Shown here: positions 27,320 through 36,403 of the stretch, one piece after another | Layout of the letters: each line of letters starts with the position of its first letter | Numbering within the stretch: the stretch's first letter is position 1 | Source of the DNA: a virus | Length of the DNA: 64,000 nucleotides | Virus record (IMG/VR): IMGVR_UViG_3300010316_000005 | Span: 111,737 to 175,736 of that record | Strand: one strand, 5' to 3' | Translations under genes and position numbers: made by a program | The notes under the pieces: generated by a model | The model's input: the letters and a program-made list of their open reading frames with translations, nothing else | Told to the model about the DNA's origin: nothing | The model's database searches: none

Positions 27320-29896
27320 TTAGCCGCCTTCCATGATCTGTCTTAGCCACGTAGGAGTACTTCTATATCTAGCGTTTCTGCCTCCCCAAGTGTAAGCAGC
27401 ACTTACGCCCGGTTGGCCTTTAGCAATATCAAGATGTATGCCTGTGTTGCCCATGTATCCGTTGCCTGCGCCAATTGCAGTAGCGCCTGCGGATCTAGCT
27501 GCTTGAACAAAGGTTTTAATAATGCCTAAGTGATTGCTGTTTGTTGTGTTTAGGCGCTGGCCGTCGTTATAAAGCCATACGTCAGCAGCATAACCATTAT
27601 CGTGCCTACGACTGCCTGTTCTGCGCTTACCAGGAGGTGCTTCTTGACCGCCACTAAAGACAACAACTTCAACTTTAGCTTTGTTAGCAGCAGCATCAAG
27701 TATTTGAAGTAGACCGTCTTGTATTGGTTTGTTGCGAGTTTGGCCGGAATAACCCTTCATATAAGTAACACTCGGAGTAGTCTTACCAGTAGCTGGTCCT
27801 GTTGGAATAGCTTCTTTTCCAAGACGCTCATATGCCCCTACGTTGTATCCTGTTTGACCGCTTGTTCCTGCTACCACAACGCTGCTCTGTAGTGCTGCTT
27901 TATTTTTCAAGAATGTGTCAGGTGTTAAGATTCTATCAGCATTTTTGAGTGCGCCGGGGCGTTCTCTGTCAGTAAATTCTGACTTAAACATAATAGGATC
28001 TAGGTTTTCGTGTTGCGCCCAAGGTTCGTGTTGCGGTGCTCTTGGAACAATCGTGTCATATTCGATAGTAACTTTTTCACCCGGTAGTACATACTGACCA
28101 GTAAGTGGCGTTAGCTTGTATGTCTTGTCAGCTGGATCTGGATTCTGCGGACTATTCTGTGTCAAGAACGCGCTAGCGTCTTTTGCTTGATCTGCGATTG
28201 CAGCGGTTGCAGCACCTTCGTTAAGTCTAATATTCGGACCACCTTGTATTCTAATATCACTACTTGACAATATATCAATTTGTCCTTCGGATGTGATTTT
28301 AGTTGCACCTTTTGTGTTTACATCTAGGTTACCTTCGGTATATTTTAAATTGCCGGAGAATACAAATTCATTGTTGTTTCCTTCAACTCTTAACGAATTA
28401 GTACCGTTGACTCTTACGTTTTTATTTGCCTCAACTGAAGTATTAAAGTCGTTGCCGATTGTAAAGTTGGAATTATTTGATACCTGGGCAAAATAGTCTT
28501 CACATTGGTCTACCATAGTATGCTTGGCTTTTCTGTACCAGTTAATTCCAGCAGTTTCGTGTACACTATCTTCAGCTCTTTGATAAATGCTGCCTTTAGC
28601 ATACAAATGCATATCGCCGGCAGTTTGTAAAATTAAGTCAGCGTCGATATCAAGTTTAACTGCGCCTTCTGTTATTTCAAAATGCGTGCTGTTCACTCCT
28701 GAACTTATTCTTGAACTCGACAACGCTTCGATTACTACTTGACCATTTCTGATTTCATCATCAACCTCATTGTTATAATAATTCTTTTGATGATCAGGCC
28801 AGCGGCCATCTGCTCGCATATTAATGTTTCTGCCTGCTTCCATATTAATGTCGCGTTCAGCAGTTACGTTAAAGTCAGCGTTAGTCATTAAACTAATGCT
28901 GTCCTCGGCGTGAATATCAATCTTGCCATCCGACGATAATTCAATCCAAGCAGTTCCTCGACTGTTAGCAATATAGATTAAATCTTCTGAATTATGTAAA
29001 ACAATCTGATGTCCTGTTCTAGTTCTAAAGCGCATTACTTCATTTTGCGGGATAGTTTCGTCGCCACCTTGATCGCCAATTTCTTTGTTAACATATAGCG
29101 GCGGGCCATCTGCCGGGTGAGTTGCTCTGACAAATTTGTCATCGCCGTCATCCATTACAAAGCTACTTCCGCCTAATCTGTTAAATGGTACATCAGCTTG
29201 TTCGTCGGCATGGCCGTACTTTGTCGTAGGGCGGCCCTTACGTTTATCCATCGGACCTGGCGTTGATATACCAAATACCATACTTGGTACTTCACGTCTT
29301 GCACTCGAGGTTGTTGTTCCTCGAGCCTCATCAAAAATTAAACCTTGTACTTCTAAGATTTCTGTAAAGTCTTTGTTATACGGCTTTGGATAAAGTGTAG
29401 GATCAACTGCTTGACCTTGTTCAATAGTTTTGTTATATTCACCAACAGGCACCTTTAATCCTTTTAGATTTTGTGGCGTTGATTCCGTTGTATTAGCAGT
29501 ACTTGCTCTAGGATCAGGCATAGTAAAGTTCATACCTGTTTCAGGTATGCACCCGATCCAATATCCATAGGCGCTGTGTCCTTCAGCAAAAATAACAAGT
29601 ACCCTTGCTCCCGGATCCGGAGGAATCATCCACATACCGTAACTTTTTTGTGTGCTTTGGAAATCGTCATTTGGTGTTAGCCCCTTAAACGGTGTTACTC
29701 CGTAAAATGGCGACAAATATCTCACTGTTAGCAGTTGGCCTGATCTCTCTGGAACACCACTAGTGCCGTTTACTCTTAGTAATTCAACTTCTAACGTTCC
29801 CATACCAAACGGATCAAGATGACTCACTACTATAGCTTCATAAGGACCAGTGTCCTTGATTTGTCCGTCTTTAACTGGAAATCTTACGTATTGCAT
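27320..29896 (-). CDS. gp5: Baseplate hub/tail spike gp5 with C-terminal M15-type peptidase domain
   Basis: The 858-residue protein has an N-terminal OB-fold region like T4 gp5/VgrG (ALVIFAEG-type turn and GYWIGCIPE near 100-125). A long beta-helix stretch (about 290-570) carries alternating strands such as INMEAGRNINMRADG and QIDILSSSDIRIQGG. T4 gp5 holds a lysozyme domain inside; here a different enzyme sits at the C-terminus. His765 in RRHDNGYAADVW with Asp772, and His821 in GIHLD, form the HxxxxxxD...H zinc site of M15/DD-peptidases. It would cleave peptide cross-links of the cell wall as the spike passes. The SD AAAGGTG precedes ATG 29896. It pairs by position with the hub protein upstream. 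Confidence 0.88.
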   Translation of the reverse strand: MQYVRFPVKDGQIKDTGPYEAIVVSHLDPFGMGTLEVELLRVNGTSGVPERSGQLLTVRYLSPFYGVTPFKGLTPNDDFQSTQKSYGMWMIPPDPGARVLVIFAEGHSAYGYWIGCIPETGMNFTMPDPRASTANTTESTPQNLKGLKVPVGEYNKTIEQGQAVDPTLYPKPYNKDFTEILEVQGLIFDEARGTTTSSARREVPSMVFGISTPGPMDKRKGRPTTKYGHADEQADVPFNRLGGSSFVMDDGDDKFVRATHPADGPPLYVNKEIGDQGGDETIPQNEVMRFRTRTGHQIVLHNSEDLIYIANSRGTAWIELSSDGKIDIHAEDSISLMTNADFNVTAERDINMEAGRNINMRADGRWPDHQKNYYNNEVDDEIRNGQVVIEALSSSRISSGVNSTHFEITEGAVKLDIDADLILQTAGDMHLYAKGSIYQRAEDSVHETAGINWYRKAKHTMVDQCEDYFAQVSNNSNFTIGNDFNTSVEANKNVRVNGTNSLRVEGNNNEFVFSGNLKYTEGNLDVNTKGATKITSEGQIDILSSSDIRIQGGPNIRLNEGAATAAIADQAKDASAFLTQNSPQNPDPADKTYKLTPLTGQYVLPGEKVTIEYDTIVPRAPQHEPWAQHENLDPIMFKSEFTDRERPGALKNADRILTPDTFLKNKAALQSSVVVAGTSGQTGYNVGAYERLGKEAIPTGPATGKTTPSVTYMKGYSGQTRNKPIQDGLLQILDAAANKAKVEVVVFSGGQEAPPGKRRTGSRRHDNGYAADVWLYNDGQRLNTTNSNHLGIIKTFVQAARSAGATAIGAGNGYMGNTGIHLDIAKGQPGVSAAYTWGGRNARYRSTPTWLRQIMEGG

Positions 29897-29924
29897 TATA
29901 CACCTTTACTTTTAATTATTTGAT

Positions 29925-32900
29925 TTAGAACGGTCCAGTGCTGCTTCCTGGCCGCCTTACTGGTGGGCGATTTCCTGTTACTATACTACCGTCAGTAAGT
30001 ATAACAGACTGTACTCCATTATTTTCAAAGCTACCAGTCTGCAGAAGTTGTCCTTGAGCTAAGCCTGGATCAACTTGCGCGTTGCCAAAACCTACTCCGG
30101 AATTATTTGAAAAAGCATTATCTACATCTGATTGAGTAACTACCATATTAGGATTGATAGTGTTTGTATCAGATGCCAAGCCCCGGCCTTTTGCTGAAAT
30201 TCCTGAGTTTCCAGTAGTACCTGTTCTGTCATCAAAATTCTTTCTAATTAGCTTTAATTCTTGCGTAAATTTACCACCACTAAATTTGTTTGTTGCTGCC
30301 CAGATATGATATATTCCATGGAACGGTCTTGATAGTTCTGGAAAATCCATTACAAAACCGTTAACAGGATAATCTAGCGGAGTTTTGAAATTAATATTAC
30401 ACCAGATTTCTTCTCTTACACTAGGCATACCTAATTCGCTGTTTATCAGTTTTGAACGCTGTGGTGCAGCATAGTTTCCAAGGTCAGTTGGAAGGTAATA
30501 AGGATCTCCCCAAATTTCCATATTAGCAGTAATCATATCAACTGGCGAATTAACAATAGCGTTATGCACATATTCTGTAATTTCCATCTTTGCACTCGTT
30601 GTTAGATCTCGTCGCTTTCCGCCTAATGTAAAGAACTCGTGCCTAGGAGTAAATCCTAGAAATTTAGCACCTTCTAAATCGTTAGTAGCAGACGCTCCTG
30701 ATTGCTTTGAAGGATTCTTTTCGGCAGAAGGACTGTCAGTAGTTTTTGCTGTTTGGCCGGATAAATCTGTACGGCTATTTCCAATGTCGCCCTTTACTGC
30801 TTGAAAGTAAGCGAAATTAAAATTGATGTCAAAGTTAAGAACATCTTCGTTTTTTCCGGTATAATAGTAGTTGTACTCCTTTGCCGCTTGTTCCTTAAAC
30901 AATGCTGCACTATTTCCTACTTCTCCTGTTCCTGCTATCTTAGCTTCGTCATAATAATACGGATGAACTGCATAAACGTAAACTCTTGGATGTCTGCCAA
31001 ATTCTCTTTCAGCAGCATTATTTTTTTCTGTAAACACAGATGTTTCAATTCTAAAGTACAGTTTGCGGCCGTCACCATTATCCTCGTCGGGTGCGTCTCT
31101 AATTACCTTGGCGTTTTTAACTGTTTCTGTAATAAGGTCAGTAATTGCAGTATCGGCGTGAAATTTTACACTTCTTGCTTGAGTAGTATTTGCTGGTTCT
31201 TGACTTCTATCGTAGAGTTGCTTTTCTATTGACCAAACTGCTAGCGGTCTATTAGCGTTAGCATCAGTGCCGTCTGCAATATCAGAAACAAATTCACTTT
31301 CGCCAATTTCATTAACGTTATCAAACGCCCATGATCTTAAAAATTTATACATTCCGTTAATTGGTGCGCCTGGGCCCCCAAAAGCATCAAGCTGTTGTGC
31401 TTCGGAGACTTGTATGCCCCGGTTCACCCCAAGAGCCACGCCGCCTGCTATATTTTCTGTTAATTCTGTTGTAGATCCCGATATTCTATTTTTAACTGCT
31501 TGATGTAAACTATCGTGATTAGGAGGGAAGCAGATTAAAAATCTGTCAAACTCACTAGCAACGATTTCATTCTTTTCTGCTTGTTCCATTAATGCGTTTA
31601 AGCTATTAGTTACTGAATTATCAGCCGTTAGCAATAGTTCATGCGGGCTTTTGCCTGAAGTTTCAAGTGTAGTCAGAGTCTTGTTAACTCGGTCCTCGGT
31701 TGCTAAGTCACTTGTAACCACTGCTTCTACATCGTAAGTACATCCTGCTCCAGTAACTTGGAATTGCATATTAGTAATAGCCATAGGTATATATCTAGGA
31801 ACAGCAAAGTCATTTCTAATTTCGGCGCCGTATTCGTCCCATCCAATAAATCCAATTCTCAAACAATAATAAGCTTTGAGGTGATTTTGATATCCTGCTT
31901 GGGCTGCTCCCGCGACCATCGTTTCTAAGAACTTTCCCATACTATAAGGTTCAGTTACCTTAAAGCTTATAGTTGTACCAAGTGCTAAACCTGTGTTTGG
32001 ATTAGGGGCTAGAACGCTATCAATTTCTAAATCGTCAATAAAATATTCCAAGTACTCTGGCGGAGATTCTTCTGAAATAGTTACTTTATTTTCGTATTCG
32101 CCGCCGCCGCTTTTTAACAAGTTGTACTTAAATGTGCCTCTTCCTCTGTACAAGGAAGGGTCGTTCATTTCAGCATGATCAAGTACACCCATAGTTACAA
32201 TATAGTTGTAGGTGTTATAATCTCGTAAAACATTTTTAAGTTTTGTTGATCCATTAAACCCTGTTGTTGCCACGGCCGCAGGTACTGCTGATGCGTTTGA
32301 CGCACTGTTTAGATTTGACTGAAATGCAGCCGAGGTATTGTCAATATAGTTAAACAATCCGCCTACTGAATTGCCTACTAGATTGTTTAAGTTTCCAGGA
32401 GTAATATTCAAATTTTGGGAGAAGTCATTGACTGTATTAAAAATACTACTAATGGGTCCTAGCAAGCTGTTTAATCCACTTTGCACTAAATTATTAAGAG
32501 TATTATTCAGCGCACTTGTTAGTTGCTGAGGATTTGACAATAGATTAGACACCGAATCAACTGTGCTTACTACATTGTTAACCTTGCTTGTAATACCTGT
32601 AATATTTTGATTCACTGAACTTTGAATGTTGTTAAACCCACTAGTTAGATTTCCGGCTGCTTTTTGGAATACCGGAATATTTGTGTTTAGTAAGCTTTGG
32701 TTAATATTACCTACTGCACCATTTAGTGTAGATGAAACTGCACTAGTGACTCCAGTAATATTGTTTATTGCACTTTGCGCTTGATTAGAAAAGCTATTTA
32801 ATTGTCCGCCAATTTTAGGCAATCCTGCTGATAACGAACTACCAATAGAATCTGACAAATTACCTGTGTTAACAGTAATACTTGCTACTTCGCCGAGTAT

Positions 32901-33221
32901 GTTTTGAACTCGACCAAGTGAATCTACTATTTGTTTATTGTTAGTTAATAACTGGTTCGAAAAGTTATTAACAACCTTGTCAACTTCGCCGGTAATACTA
33001 GATGTAAAATTGTTAATATTACTTAATGGTCCAGCAATTGAGCTATCGATGGTATTAGCAATCTTAGCAATGTCGCCGCCGAAATTATTTAAATTCGGAA
33101 TACTTGAATTTAAATTGCGCACTGCAGAATTAAGATTTGAGTTAACTGTTGTAAAGTTTGAACTAACTGACTTTAAGCTGCTACTAAAATTTGAACCAAT
33201 ACTACTTAAATTAAATGCCAT
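29925..33221 (-). CDS. Large hub structural protein (gp27 position)
   Basis: The 1098-residue protein has two parts. Residues 1-330 are a low-complexity Asn/Ser/Leu/Ile helical region with irregular repeats such as SNINNFTSSI and VNNVVSTVDSVSN, likely coiled coil. Residues 330-1010 are a folded beta-rich region (SLYRGRGTFKYNLL, YPVNGFVMDFPELSRPFHGIY). It lies between the LysM-type protein and gp5, where a trimeric gp27-like hub would be expected, so I infer it holds the gp5 spike. Sequence identity to T4 gp27 cannot be judged by eye. Its ATG abuts the stop of the upstream gene. Confidence 0.7.
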   Translation of the reverse strand: MAFNLSSIGSNFSSSLKSVSSNFTTVNSNLNSAVRNLNSSIPNLNNFGGDIAKIANTIDSSIAGPLSNINNFTSSITGEVDKVVNNFSNQLLTNNKQIVDSLGRVQNILGEVASITVNTGNLSDSIGSSLSAGLPKIGGQLNSFSNQAQSAINNITGVTSAVSSTLNGAVGNINQSLLNTNIPVFQKAAGNLTSGFNNIQSSVNQNITGITSKVNNVVSTVDSVSNLLSNPQQLTSALNNTLNNLVQSGLNSLLGPISSIFNTVNDFSQNLNITPGNLNNLVGNSVGGLFNYIDNTSAAFQSNLNSASNASAVPAAVATTGFNGSTKLKNVLRDYNTYNYIVTMGVLDHAEMNDPSLYRGRGTFKYNLLKSGGGEYENKVTISEESPPEYLEYFIDDLEIDSVLAPNPNTGLALGTTISFKVTEPYSMGKFLETMVAGAAQAGYQNHLKAYYCLRIGFIGWDEYGAEIRNDFAVPRYIPMAITNMQFQVTGAGCTYDVEAVVTSDLATEDRVNKTLTTLETSGKSPHELLLTADNSVTNSLNALMEQAEKNEIVASEFDRFLICFPPNHDSLHQAVKNRISGSTTELTENIAGGVALGVNRGIQVSEAQQLDAFGGPGAPINGMYKFLRSWAFDNVNEIGESEFVSDIADGTDANANRPLAVWSIEKQLYDRSQEPANTTQARSVKFHADTAITDLITETVKNAKVIRDAPDEDNGDGRKLYFRIETSVFTEKNNAAEREFGRHPRVYVYAVHPYYYDEAKIAGTGEVGNSAALFKEQAAKEYNYYYTGKNEDVLNFDINFNFAYFQAVKGDIGNSRTDLSGQTAKTTDSPSAEKNPSKQSGASATNDLEGAKFLGFTPRHEFFTLGGKRRDLTTSAKMEITEYVHNAIVNSPVDMITANMEIWGDPYYLPTDLGNYAAPQRSKLINSELGMPSVREEIWCNINFKTPLDYPVNGFVMDFPELSRPFHGIYHIWAATNKFSGGKFTQELKLIRKNFDDRTGTTGNSGISAKGRGLASDTNTINPNMVVTQSDVDNAFSNNSGVGFGNAQVDPGLAQGQLLQTGSFENNGVQSVILTDGSIVTGNRPPVRRPGSSTGPF

Positions 33222-33515
33222 TTATAGTCCTAAGCTTTGTTTTAAGTTTTGTTCTTGTGGTAGATATATTTGCGTCCCTGCTGTGAAATCAAATACAGGA
33301 TCTTTAATTGTATCTGGATTTCTCTGAGCAAATACCCACCAAAGATTCTTTGTTCCGTATAAGTCAAATGCTAGCAAGTCTGGTCGATAAGTGTACGCTG
33401 TCGTAACAGTGTATAATATATCATCCTTTGCTGCTGGCACAGAAACAACCTTCAATATATCTAAATATCCCGACTGCGTAATGTCAGTTTTTGAATATGG
33501 GCTAAATGATTTCAT
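33222..33515 (-). CDS. gp53: Small LysM-like baseplate protein (gp53-like)
   Basis: The 97-residue protein has the pattern VTTAYTYRPDLLAFDLYGT, then LWWVFAQRNPD and a closing GTQIYLP, the spacing of a LysM-type fold. T4 gp53 and the tail-X proteins of other contractile tails share this fold, linking wedge and hub. It is half the length of T4 gp53 (196 residues). The ATG overlaps the stop of the gp48-like gene by one base (TAATG), so translation is coupled. The symbol is given by fold and position. Confidence 0.65.
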   Translation of the reverse strand: MKSFSPYSKTDITQSGYLDILKVVSVPAAKDDILYTVTTAYTYRPDLLAFDLYGTKNLWWVFAQRNPDTIKDPVFDFTAGTQIYLPQEQNLKQSLGL

Positions 33516-34411
33516 TAACTAAATCCCTCTGGTCCGTTAACAAATGCTCCATCTGCAAAGTCTTTCAAACTAAATTGAGAATGACTGCGGCGGGCATAGT
33601 TTGGTGTACAAGTTACTGATATTGTGCTGTGTGTTGGCACGTAATTTGGCTCTTCGCCGTTGACTATTGTACAAGGCACATAGTCAACGTTACTTTGTAA
33701 GTCAACTGTAAAGTTGGTAATAAGAACCGGAATATTGTTTAACACATACTTTCCGTATCCGTTCAATCTCGACAGCGGAGGTGGTGCTCCAACGTTAGAT
33801 CCATTGCCATAAAACATCTTCGTAATTGTTCTTAAGAAGTGAATACTAGCAATCCAATATCTTGCATCAGAGTCGTTCTCAACATAAAAGTCGCCGGTGA
33901 TTGTAATATCATCAACTTGGCTGTTTTGATAAGCATGAAATGGATAGTTTGTATGCGTTACTGCAATGCTATCATAATTTGCTCGCTGACTTAACAGTAC
34001 AACAGGGTTAAACGGAAATACCATTCTGCCCCCTGTTTGTGTTACCAACGGATCAAGTACATATCCGCCGGATATTTGATCTGGAACTTTTAAGCTAACT
34101 CGCCAATCGCCTTCAGCAGCATCAGCAATGGCATTACCGTTTCTAACACTTGCAATTATCTGATCAGGTCTTGCTGGGTTTGCTCCAGCATTAACACCTT
34201 GCAAGGCGTTTTGTGACATCCTAGATGCAGTACCTAGATTCTTTAATCCGTCTCTAGTACCTGAAATAATGTTGTCAATTGCTGCCGTTGCGGATCGTGC
34301 GTTGGTAATTGCCCTAATAGGCGTAGAAGACACAAAGGCATCTAATGCCCGTGCTCCTGCTTGTATCCCTGTGCTAAAATTTGTAATAGCACCAATAATA
34401 TTAATAGCCAA
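33515..34411 (-). CDS. gp48: Baseplate tail-tube junction protein gp48/gp54-like
   Basis: The 298-residue protein has an Ala-rich helical N-terminus (1-110) and a beta-rich C-terminal domain with VVLLSQRANYDSIAVTH, PFHAYQNSQVDDITITGDF and ARYWIASIHFLRTITKMFYG. This matches the tube-like proteins that cap the baseplate hub and start tail-tube growth in marine T4-like phages. T4 has two (gp48 and gp54) and only one is present here, so it may do both jobs. The start is TTG at 34411, with SD AGGAG 11 bases upstream; the only nearby ATG is out of frame. It is the first gene of the leftward baseplate operon. Confidence 0.78.
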   Translation of the reverse strand: MAINIIGAITNFSTGIQAGARALDAFVSSTPIRAITNARSATAAIDNIISGTRDGLKNLGTASRMSQNALQGVNAGANPARPDQIIASVRNGNAIADAAEGDWRVSLKVPDQISGGYVLDPLVTQTGGRMVFPFNPVVLLSQRANYDSIAVTHTNYPFHAYQNSQVDDITITGDFYVENDSDARYWIASIHFLRTITKMFYGNGSNVGAPPPLSRLNGYGKYVLNNIPVLITNFTVDLQSNVDYVPCTIVNGEEPNYVPTHSTISVTCTPNYARRSHSQFSLKDFADGAFVNGPEGFS

Positions 34412-34431
34412 TTTTTCATTCTCCTACTACG

Positions 34432-34439
34432 TATTTAGT
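34432..34439 (-). promoter_or_regulatory. Late promoter variant (ACTAAATA) for the leftward baseplate operon
   Basis: Minus-strand ACTAAATA followed by CG sits 21 bases upstream of the gp48-like TTG and leaves the SD in the leader. Its upstream end shares position 34439 with the -35 box of the rightward gp55 promoter, so the two cannot be occupied together. Confidence 0.5.
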
Positions 34440-34467
34440 TGACAAAATTAAATACATACATTATAAT
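34439..34467 (+). promoter_or_regulatory. Consensus sigma70-type promoter for gp55
   Basis: TTGACA (34439-34444), a 17-base spacer and TATAAT (34462-34467) form a perfect host-type promoter. The predicted start near 34474 is just upstream of the gp55 SD. It implies early, host-polymerase expression of the late sigma factor. Confidence 0.85.
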
Positions 34468-34489
34468 AAAGTAATGATCGGAGAATCAA

Positions 34490-35341
34490 TTGAGAAAGAA
34501 AAAATATCTTAATAACAAGGACTTGCTAGCAGAAATTCATAAATCAAAGGATTCGTACAACTCGTACACAGAACCTGATTATGCCAATTTTGACATCATA
34601 TTACTTGACGTTGACAAGATTAACATTAGGACTATTGCTGAAGCAAAGCGCAATAAAGCCAAGCTTCAAAGTAGCGCGGAATATGAGAGACGCAAGCTAC
34701 TAGGTGAAAAAGTAAAACAAGCAGAATGCGAGGTTGACTACAAATCTATTACCAAAGAAGAAATTATTTTTCGAGTAATGACGTTTGATCACATACCTGA
34801 AGAACCAGGTCGCAAGAAGAACCCAAAGACAGTTGCTGACACAAAGACCAAGCTAAACTTTCCACCGTTTCATCACTATAAATTCAACGACGACGGTGAG
34901 TTGATATGCGTCGGAAAAAGTCATTGGGTCGGCGGTATGGAGAACGGACACTTCTCGAAAGACCACGGCAAAGCAACGAACAGTTTAGCTATGATGTGGA
35001 TGAAGCTTGTGGACAGATATGCCACTCGAGGCAATGTTAGAGGTTACACTTACAACGATGAAATGAAGGGGCAAGCCATACTTCAGCTATCGCAAATTGG
35101 CCTTCAGTTCGACGAATCAAAATCTAATAATCCGTTTGCTTATTATACCGCTGCGGTAACAAACAGTTTTGTAAGAGTAATCAACTTAGAGAAAAGAAAT
35201 CAAAATATCAGAGATGACATTCTTGAGATGAATGATCTCAAGCCTAGCTACACTCGACTACATGCCGGAGAGTGGGATGCAGCCATTAGACGCAATGAAG
35301 AAGCTGCGCCTACTGGAGTGTCAGGCAAAAAAACTAGTTGA
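34490..35341 (+). CDS. gp55: Late-transcription sigma factor gp55
   Basis: The 283-residue protein carries the conserved gp55/sigma region-2-like block at about 165-250. Landmarks are LAMMWMKLVDRYATRGN, FRGYTY-type VRGYTYNDEM, then SKSNNPFAYYTAAVTNSFVR and LEKRNQNIRDDIL. In T4, gp55 binds host core RNA polymerase and directs it to TATAAATA promoters. This protein is longer than T4 gp55 (185 residues) because of an N-terminal extension. The start is TTG at 34490 with SD GGAG at 34480-34483; the nearby ATG at 34474 is out of frame. Late octamers across the window are the expected targets. Confidence 0.92.
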   Translation: MRKKKYLNNKDLLAEIHKSKDSYNSYTEPDYANFDIILLDVDKINIRTIAEAKRNKAKLQSSAEYERRKLLGEKVKQAECEVDYKSITKEEIIFRVMTFDHIPEEPGRKKNPKTVADTKTKLNFPPFHHYKFNDDGELICVGKSHWVGGMENGHFSKDHGKATNSLAMMWMKLVDRYATRGNVRGYTYNDEMKGQAILQLSQIGLQFDESKSNNPFAYYTAAVTNSFVRVINLEKRNQNIRDDILEMNDLKPSYTRLHAGEWDAAIRRNEEAAPTGVSGKKTS

Positions 35342-35366
35342 CAAAAGTCTTTTATTATCATATACT
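35338..35366 (+). promoter_or_regulatory. Sigma70-type promoter for gp47-gp46
   Basis: TTGACA (35338-35343), 17 bases, TATACT (35361-35366). The -35 box overlaps the gp55 stop codon. The predicted start near 35373 leaves an SD AAGGAA at 35377-35382 in the leader. Confidence 0.8.
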
Positions 35367-35389
35367 TAGTGTATATAAGGAATAAAATT

Positions 35390-36403
35390 TTGTTCAAAAA
35401 AGCAGCCGTATTTACGGATATTCATTTTGGTATGAAAAGTAACTCACGCACTCACAATCAAGACTGCGAAGACTTTGTTGACTGGTATATTGAAACTGCA
35501 AAAGCCAACGGTTGCGAAACTGGAATCTTTTGCGGTGACTGGAATCACAACAGAAACAGCCTCAATCTTATGACTATGGATGCAGGCATTAGAAGCTTAG
35601 AAAAATTAGGCGCAGCCTTTGATAACTTTTATATGTTTGCTGGCAACCACGACCTGTACTACAAGGACAAACGTGATATTAAATCAACTGAGTTTGCAAG
35701 ACTAATTGATGGTATCACGTTTGTCGAAGACATAACTGTAATCGAAGATGTTGCCCTTGTGCCTTGGCTAATTAGCGAAGAGTGGAAGAAGGTAGCGAAA
35801 CTTGATTGCAAATATATGTTTGGGCATTTTGAATTGCCAACATTCTTAATGAACGCAAGAGTAAGAATGCCCGATCACAACGATCTAAAATCAGAACATC
35901 TTACAAAACCTGAATACGTATTTTCAGGACATTTCCACGCTAGGCAGCAACAAAAGAATGTTCACTACATCGGCAATGCGTTTCCGCATAACTATGCCGA
36001 TGCGTGGGACGACGACCGAGGCATGATGATACTTGATAGAGAAAATGACTTAGCACCAGAATTCATTAACTGGCAAGACTGTCCGAAATACAGAACCTTG
36101 AAGCTGTCAACACTATTAGACGATACAGATAACTTGATTAAAGAAAAAATGTACCTTCGTGTTGAGCTAGACATACCAGTTAGTTTTGAAGAGGCTAGTT
36201 TCCTAAAAGAAACATTCATTAGTCAATACAAATGTAGAGAGATTACGCTCATTCAGCAAAAGCATTTAGAAGAAATTACTTCTGAGCTTGATATATCATC
36301 ATTCGCAAGTGTAGATCAAATTGTCTCAGAAGAGATTGCTGAAATTGACACAGAAAACTTTAACAAAAAACTTCTATTAGACATTTATAACGGGTTAACT
36401 TAA
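35390..36403 (+). CDS. gp47: Recombination endonuclease subunit gp47 (SbcD/Mre11-like)
   Basis: The 337-residue protein is a metallophosphoesterase. All metal-site motifs are present, counted from the chosen start: FTDIHFG (Asp10, His12), CGDWNHNR (Asp50), AGNHD (Asn86, His87), FGHFE and SGHFHAR (His181, His183). With gp46 it forms the nuclease that processes DNA ends for recombination-dependent replication and host DNA breakdown. The frame opens at GTG 35369, but TTG 35390 has SD AAGGAA at 7 bases and gives an N-terminus MFKKAAVFTDIHFG like the family. The gene overlaps gp46 by one base (TAATG). Confidence 0.93.
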   Translation: MFKKAAVFTDIHFGMKSNSRTHNQDCEDFVDWYIETAKANGCETGIFCGDWNHNRNSLNLMTMDAGIRSLEKLGAAFDNFYMFAGNHDLYYKDKRDIKSTEFARLIDGITFVEDITVIEDVALVPWLISEEWKKVAKLDCKYMFGHFELPTFLMNARVRMPDHNDLKSEHLTKPEYVFSGHFHARQQQKNVHYIGNAFPHNYADAWDDDRGMMILDRENDLAPEFINWQDCPKYRTLKLSTLLDDTDNLIKEKMYLRVELDIPVSFEEASFLKETFISQYKCREITLIQQKHLEEITSELDISSFASVDQIVSEEIAEIDTENFNKKLLLDIYNGLT

